NCBI GenBank assembly: GCA_035501735.1
Contig: DATJVR010000086.1
Span: 167,519-231,518, forward strand
Direction of reading: 5' to 3'
Length of the DNA: 64,000 nt
Source of the DNA: PNAI01 sp035501735
GTDB lineage: Bacteria; Pseudomonadota; Alphaproteobacteria; Rhizobiales; Xanthobacteraceae
Positions 59,886 through 64,000 of the stretch are shown piece after piece (the first letter of the stretch is position 1; every line of letters starts with the position of its first letter). The position numbers and the translations under genes were made by a program. The notes under the pieces are model-generated. The model searched no databases. It saw only the letters and a list, made by a program, of their open reading frames with translations, and was not told the origin of the DNA.

Positions 59886-60809
59886 TCACCACTTCAACTT
59901 GAAGCCGGCCGTGATGCTCTTGTTGACCGCCGCGGTGCCCATGTCGGTGACCGAGGTGGTGACGTTGAAATTCTCGAACAGCTTCTGCTCGGCGCTGAAC
60001 TTGTGGTGCGTGATGCTGTCGCCGGTCGCGCTGGTGGTGCCGGCGCCGAACGACGTACCGGTGGACAGGATATTGAACTTCACCAGCCGGTCGGTGCTCC
60101 ACACTTGGCCGGGCGCCGGCCCGGTGGCGCCGGGAGTGGTACCGAAACCGGTGGCCGGCGCGGTCGGCGATCCGAGCGTCTCGGTCACCGCGTAGGTATT
60201 CTGCAGCGTGATCGAGTAATCGCGGCCGAACGGCACCGAATGGCTGAGCGTGGTGCCGAGCTTGCTCTGATCCTTGGTCGGGTCGACGCGCGCATTGATC
60301 GAGGCGAACCCCGGCACTGCCACGTTGGCCCAGGCCGTGCCGGAATCCTGCGTCCGCAGCGAGACCGCCTTGTCCGGCTGATAGGCGCTGCCCGCCGTTG
60401 AGTTGAGTCCGAAGTCGGCGCCGACGTCGGCGTTCCAGCTGTTGAATCCGTTCGGCAGCGGCTTCTTGACCGTGAGCGCGGCGGTGCCGTCGTTCTTGTC
60501 CGTGCGGTTCCAGTTGAAATCGTACGACGGCGTCTTCGCCGCATTCGTGCGCAGCGGCGAGGCCTGCTTGTTGGTCGCGCTGAGCGCGTCGAAATTCAGC
60601 AATTCGCGCAGCGCGTCCTGCACCTCGGGCGAGAACGGCGTCGGGGGCTGCGTCGGGTCGATCGCGTAGTCGTCGGGCGAAGGCGGCGGGGCGGGCTGCG
60701 CCGGCCGCACGGACGGCTCGGCCAGCGCCAGCGCGGTCGAGGCGAGCAGCACGGCGCATGCGGACGCTTCGCGCGACCAAAGGCGGCGACGCCTCGTCCT
60801 GCATGCCAT
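59886..60809 (-). CDS. Outer-membrane beta-barrel-like protein
   Basis: A 307-residue exported protein (signal-like LWSREASACAVLLASTALALA). After a Pro-rich linker (PAQPAPPPSPDDYAIDP) there are alternating amphipathic strands (TAALTVKKPLPNGFN, DYSITLQNTYAVTE, NVTTSVTDMGTAA), and the protein ends with ITAGFKLKW, a terminal aromatic as in many outer-membrane barrels. The ATG at 60809 with GAGGAG upstream is preferred; longer frames to 60953 pass through a promoter-like region. Function unknown. Confidence 0.75.
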   Translation of the reverse strand: MACRTRRRRLWSREASACAVLLASTALALAEPSVRPAQPAPPPSPDDYAIDPTQPPTPFSPEVQDALRELLNFDALSATNKQASPLRTNAAKTPSYDFNWNRTDKNDGTAALTVKKPLPNGFNSWNADVGADFGLNSTAGSAYQPDKAVSLRTQDSGTAWANVAVPGFASINARVDPTKDQSKLGTTLSHSVPFGRDYSITLQNTYAVTETLGSPTAPATGFGTTPGATGPAPGQVWSTDRLVKFNILSTGTSFGAGTTSATGDSITHHKFSAEQKLFENFNVTTSVTDMGTAAVNKSITAGFKLKW

Positions 60810-61060
60810 GCGAAACTCCTCGTCTCGCGTTGTGTTCGGCGTGATGTCCGCCATGACTGTCGCACGACCCGTTAAGCAATGGTTTATCGCGCCCAAATTT
60901 GGCGAGTGTTTGAAGGCTTTGTGACCTGTGCAAAACCCTAGGAATTTAGCCACTTCGCGCGCTTCCCGATTTGGAACGGCGTCGTATGCAATGTCCCCCG
61001 CGGCTCACCGGACTTCTTATCCCTCCCCCTCTGTTCGCCCGCGTGCAGCCCGCCGCCTCA

Positions 61061-61435
61061 CTACTCCCTCTCCTCCCTGATCTGCCCCGGCTCCGTCAGC
61101 ACCATTTCCGCCCGGTCGCTGGTGACGTTGAGCACGCCTTTCACGCACGTCATCTTGTTGAGGAAGCTCTTTTCCGGCGCGCCGAATTTCGCCCGGTCCT
61201 CGCCGTAGATCACCGCGGTGAAGATGTGATCCGCGAACGCCGGCTCGAAATAGAGCAGCGTCGGCTGCCGCGTCATGCGGCCGAGATAGACGCCGCCGAC
61301 CATCGTGGCGCAGAGGTTGATCACCTGGCCGTTGTTTTTGATTGCGCCGTCGTCGTCGCATTCGCGTTGCCCCTCGCTCGGAACGGCGAGCCAACTGATG
61401 GCGATGGATGCGAGCAGGACCGCGGGCGTGTTCAT
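61061..61435 (-). CDS. Exported hypothetical protein (124 aa)
   Basis: A 124-residue protein with an N-terminal hydrophobic export segment (PAVLLASIAISWLAVP). The mature part has three cysteines (RECDDDG, INLCATMVG, MTCVKGV) and a beta-rich pattern GGVYLGRMTRQPTLLYFEP, ending EPGQIREERE. No family is recognised. The 251 bp before it (60810-61060) holds no gene. Confidence 0.65.
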   Translation of the reverse strand: MNTPAVLLASIAISWLAVPSEGQRECDDDGAIKNNGQVINLCATMVGGVYLGRMTRQPTLLYFEPAFADHIFTAVIYGEDRAKFGAPEKSFLNKMTCVKGVLNVTSDRAEMVLTEPGQIREERE

Positions 61436-61555
61436 CGGACTCTCCGGTTTTCAATCATGTGTAACGCCGGATGCTCCCCGTCATTCACGGCAGAAAATGG
61501 GCGAGACGAATCCGTCGTTCTCTGCTGTAATGCGCGCCTGTAACGGAGTGCTTCG

Positions 61556-61969
61556 ATGACCGCGAACTCTCGCCTTGGCCTTGCGGTGCTGCTTGTGACG
61601 CTCGCGCCGGCCATCGCGCCCGCGCAGGATACGCCGCCCAATCCCTTCGACGGCCGCTGGGCCACCACCGTCTCCTGCAAGGCCGGCACCGCGTATCAAT
61701 TCATCACCGAGGTGAGGGACGGCATCCTGCACGGCAGCAGCGGCGTCGAAGGCGAGCCTGGTTATTTTCAGATCGACGGCAAGATCACGCCCGCGGGTCT
61801 CGGCCACGTCTATGCCAAAGGCCTCACCCGCAAGGGCACCATGTCGGGTCGCGATGTCGCGCCCGGCACCGAATACAAATACTACGCCCAGGCCAAGTTC
61901 GAGCGCGCGACCGGCAGCGGCAACCGCGTCGGAGGCAGCCCCTGCGAATTCAAGTTCGTGAAGAAATGA
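61556..61969 (+). CDS. Exported hypothetical protein (137 aa)
   Basis: A 137-residue protein with a signal peptide (LAVLLVTLAPAIAPA, cut near AQD). Its mature part (FDGRWATTVSCKAG, HGSSGVEGEPGYFQIDGKITPAG, KYYAQAKFERATGSGNRVGGSPCEFKF) resembles small beta-barrel lipocalin-like domains of rhizobial genomes, with one disulfide. Function unknown. Confidence 0.7.
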   Translation: MTANSRLGLAVLLVTLAPAIAPAQDTPPNPFDGRWATTVSCKAGTAYQFITEVRDGILHGSSGVEGEPGYFQIDGKITPAGLGHVYAKGLTRKGTMSGRDVAPGTEYKYYAQAKFERATGSGNRVGGSPCEFKFVKK

Positions 61970-62008
61970 TCTCGCGCCTGGCGGCGCGGCGCGCTGACGC
62001 GCGCACCG

Positions 62009-64000
<1,992 letters not shown>

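Noticed and set aside
59886..59888. TGA read as selenocysteine to join the barrel protein with the Cys-rich segment
   Set aside because: No SECIS-like element was identified and the barrel protein already ends in a typical terminal aromatic residue.

Overview
The window looks like chromosomal DNA of an alphaproteobacterium of the order Hyphomicrobiales (Rhizobiales), closest in style to Bradyrhizobium and its relatives. The basis is high G+C coding sequence, the gene sets (short alphaproteobacterial Pgi, HisS-HisZ-HisG, a CheZ-type phosphatase, Bug-family binding protein) and several small families I associate with that group (two tandem DUF3551 proteins, a DUF6894 protein, small conserved orphans). 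The genus assignment is inference; no rRNA or intact tRNA gene is visible.

Layout. 1-4.7 kb: end of purD, a cupin-like protein, a thiamine-diphosphate enzyme, an APH-type phosphotransferase and a patatin lipase. 5-10.6 kb: RNA modification and repair genes (tadA, rluB, rsmD, mutL, arfB) with a Bug-type binding protein. 10.6-19.2 kb: pgi, then on the minus strand ileS-lspA-exported protein-M16 protease pair. 19.3-34.3 kb: an accessory island. 34.4-46 kb: ribF, cheY, a HAD hydrolase, a degenerate EAL protein, a GT-C glycosyltransferase, an omega-aminotransferase and hisS-hisZ-hisG. 46-50 kb: envelope genes (FemAB/BioF2-like acyltransferase, GtrA, GT2 glycosyltransferase, HpnK/ChbG deacetylase). 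50-64 kb: L,D-transpeptidase, cheZ, MFS transporter, GST, cold-shock protein, rlmJ, RNase T2, thioesterase, many small exported proteins, a solute-binding protein with no signal peptide, a beta-barrel-like protein, and uvrB running off the right edge.

The most notable region is the 15 kb island at about 19.3-34.3 kb. It sits between ribF and ileS, which are neighbours in the ribF-ileS-lspA arrangement of many proteobacteria. It is flanked by a perfect 17-bp direct repeat, carries a truncated tyrosine integrase at its left end and an IS3-family remnant near its right end, and contains small orphan genes. Its main cargo is a signalling cassette: a single-domain response regulator, a 2110-residue soluble hybrid kinase with eleven 92-residue HAMP units in perfect 276-bp register plus GAF, kinase and three receiver domains, and a REC-PAS-HWE kinase-REC protein. 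Together these three proteins hold six receiver domains and two kinases with no membrane segment, which suggests an intracellular multistep phosphorelay that may have been acquired by transfer.

Other points of interest are a low-G+C codon patch inside hisS, GC-rich palindromic elements lying in frame inside the C-terminal tails of rluB and uvrB, an open Cys-rich reading frame that continues past the stop codon of a beta-barrel-like gene, and a long-form HisG encoded next to HisZ.
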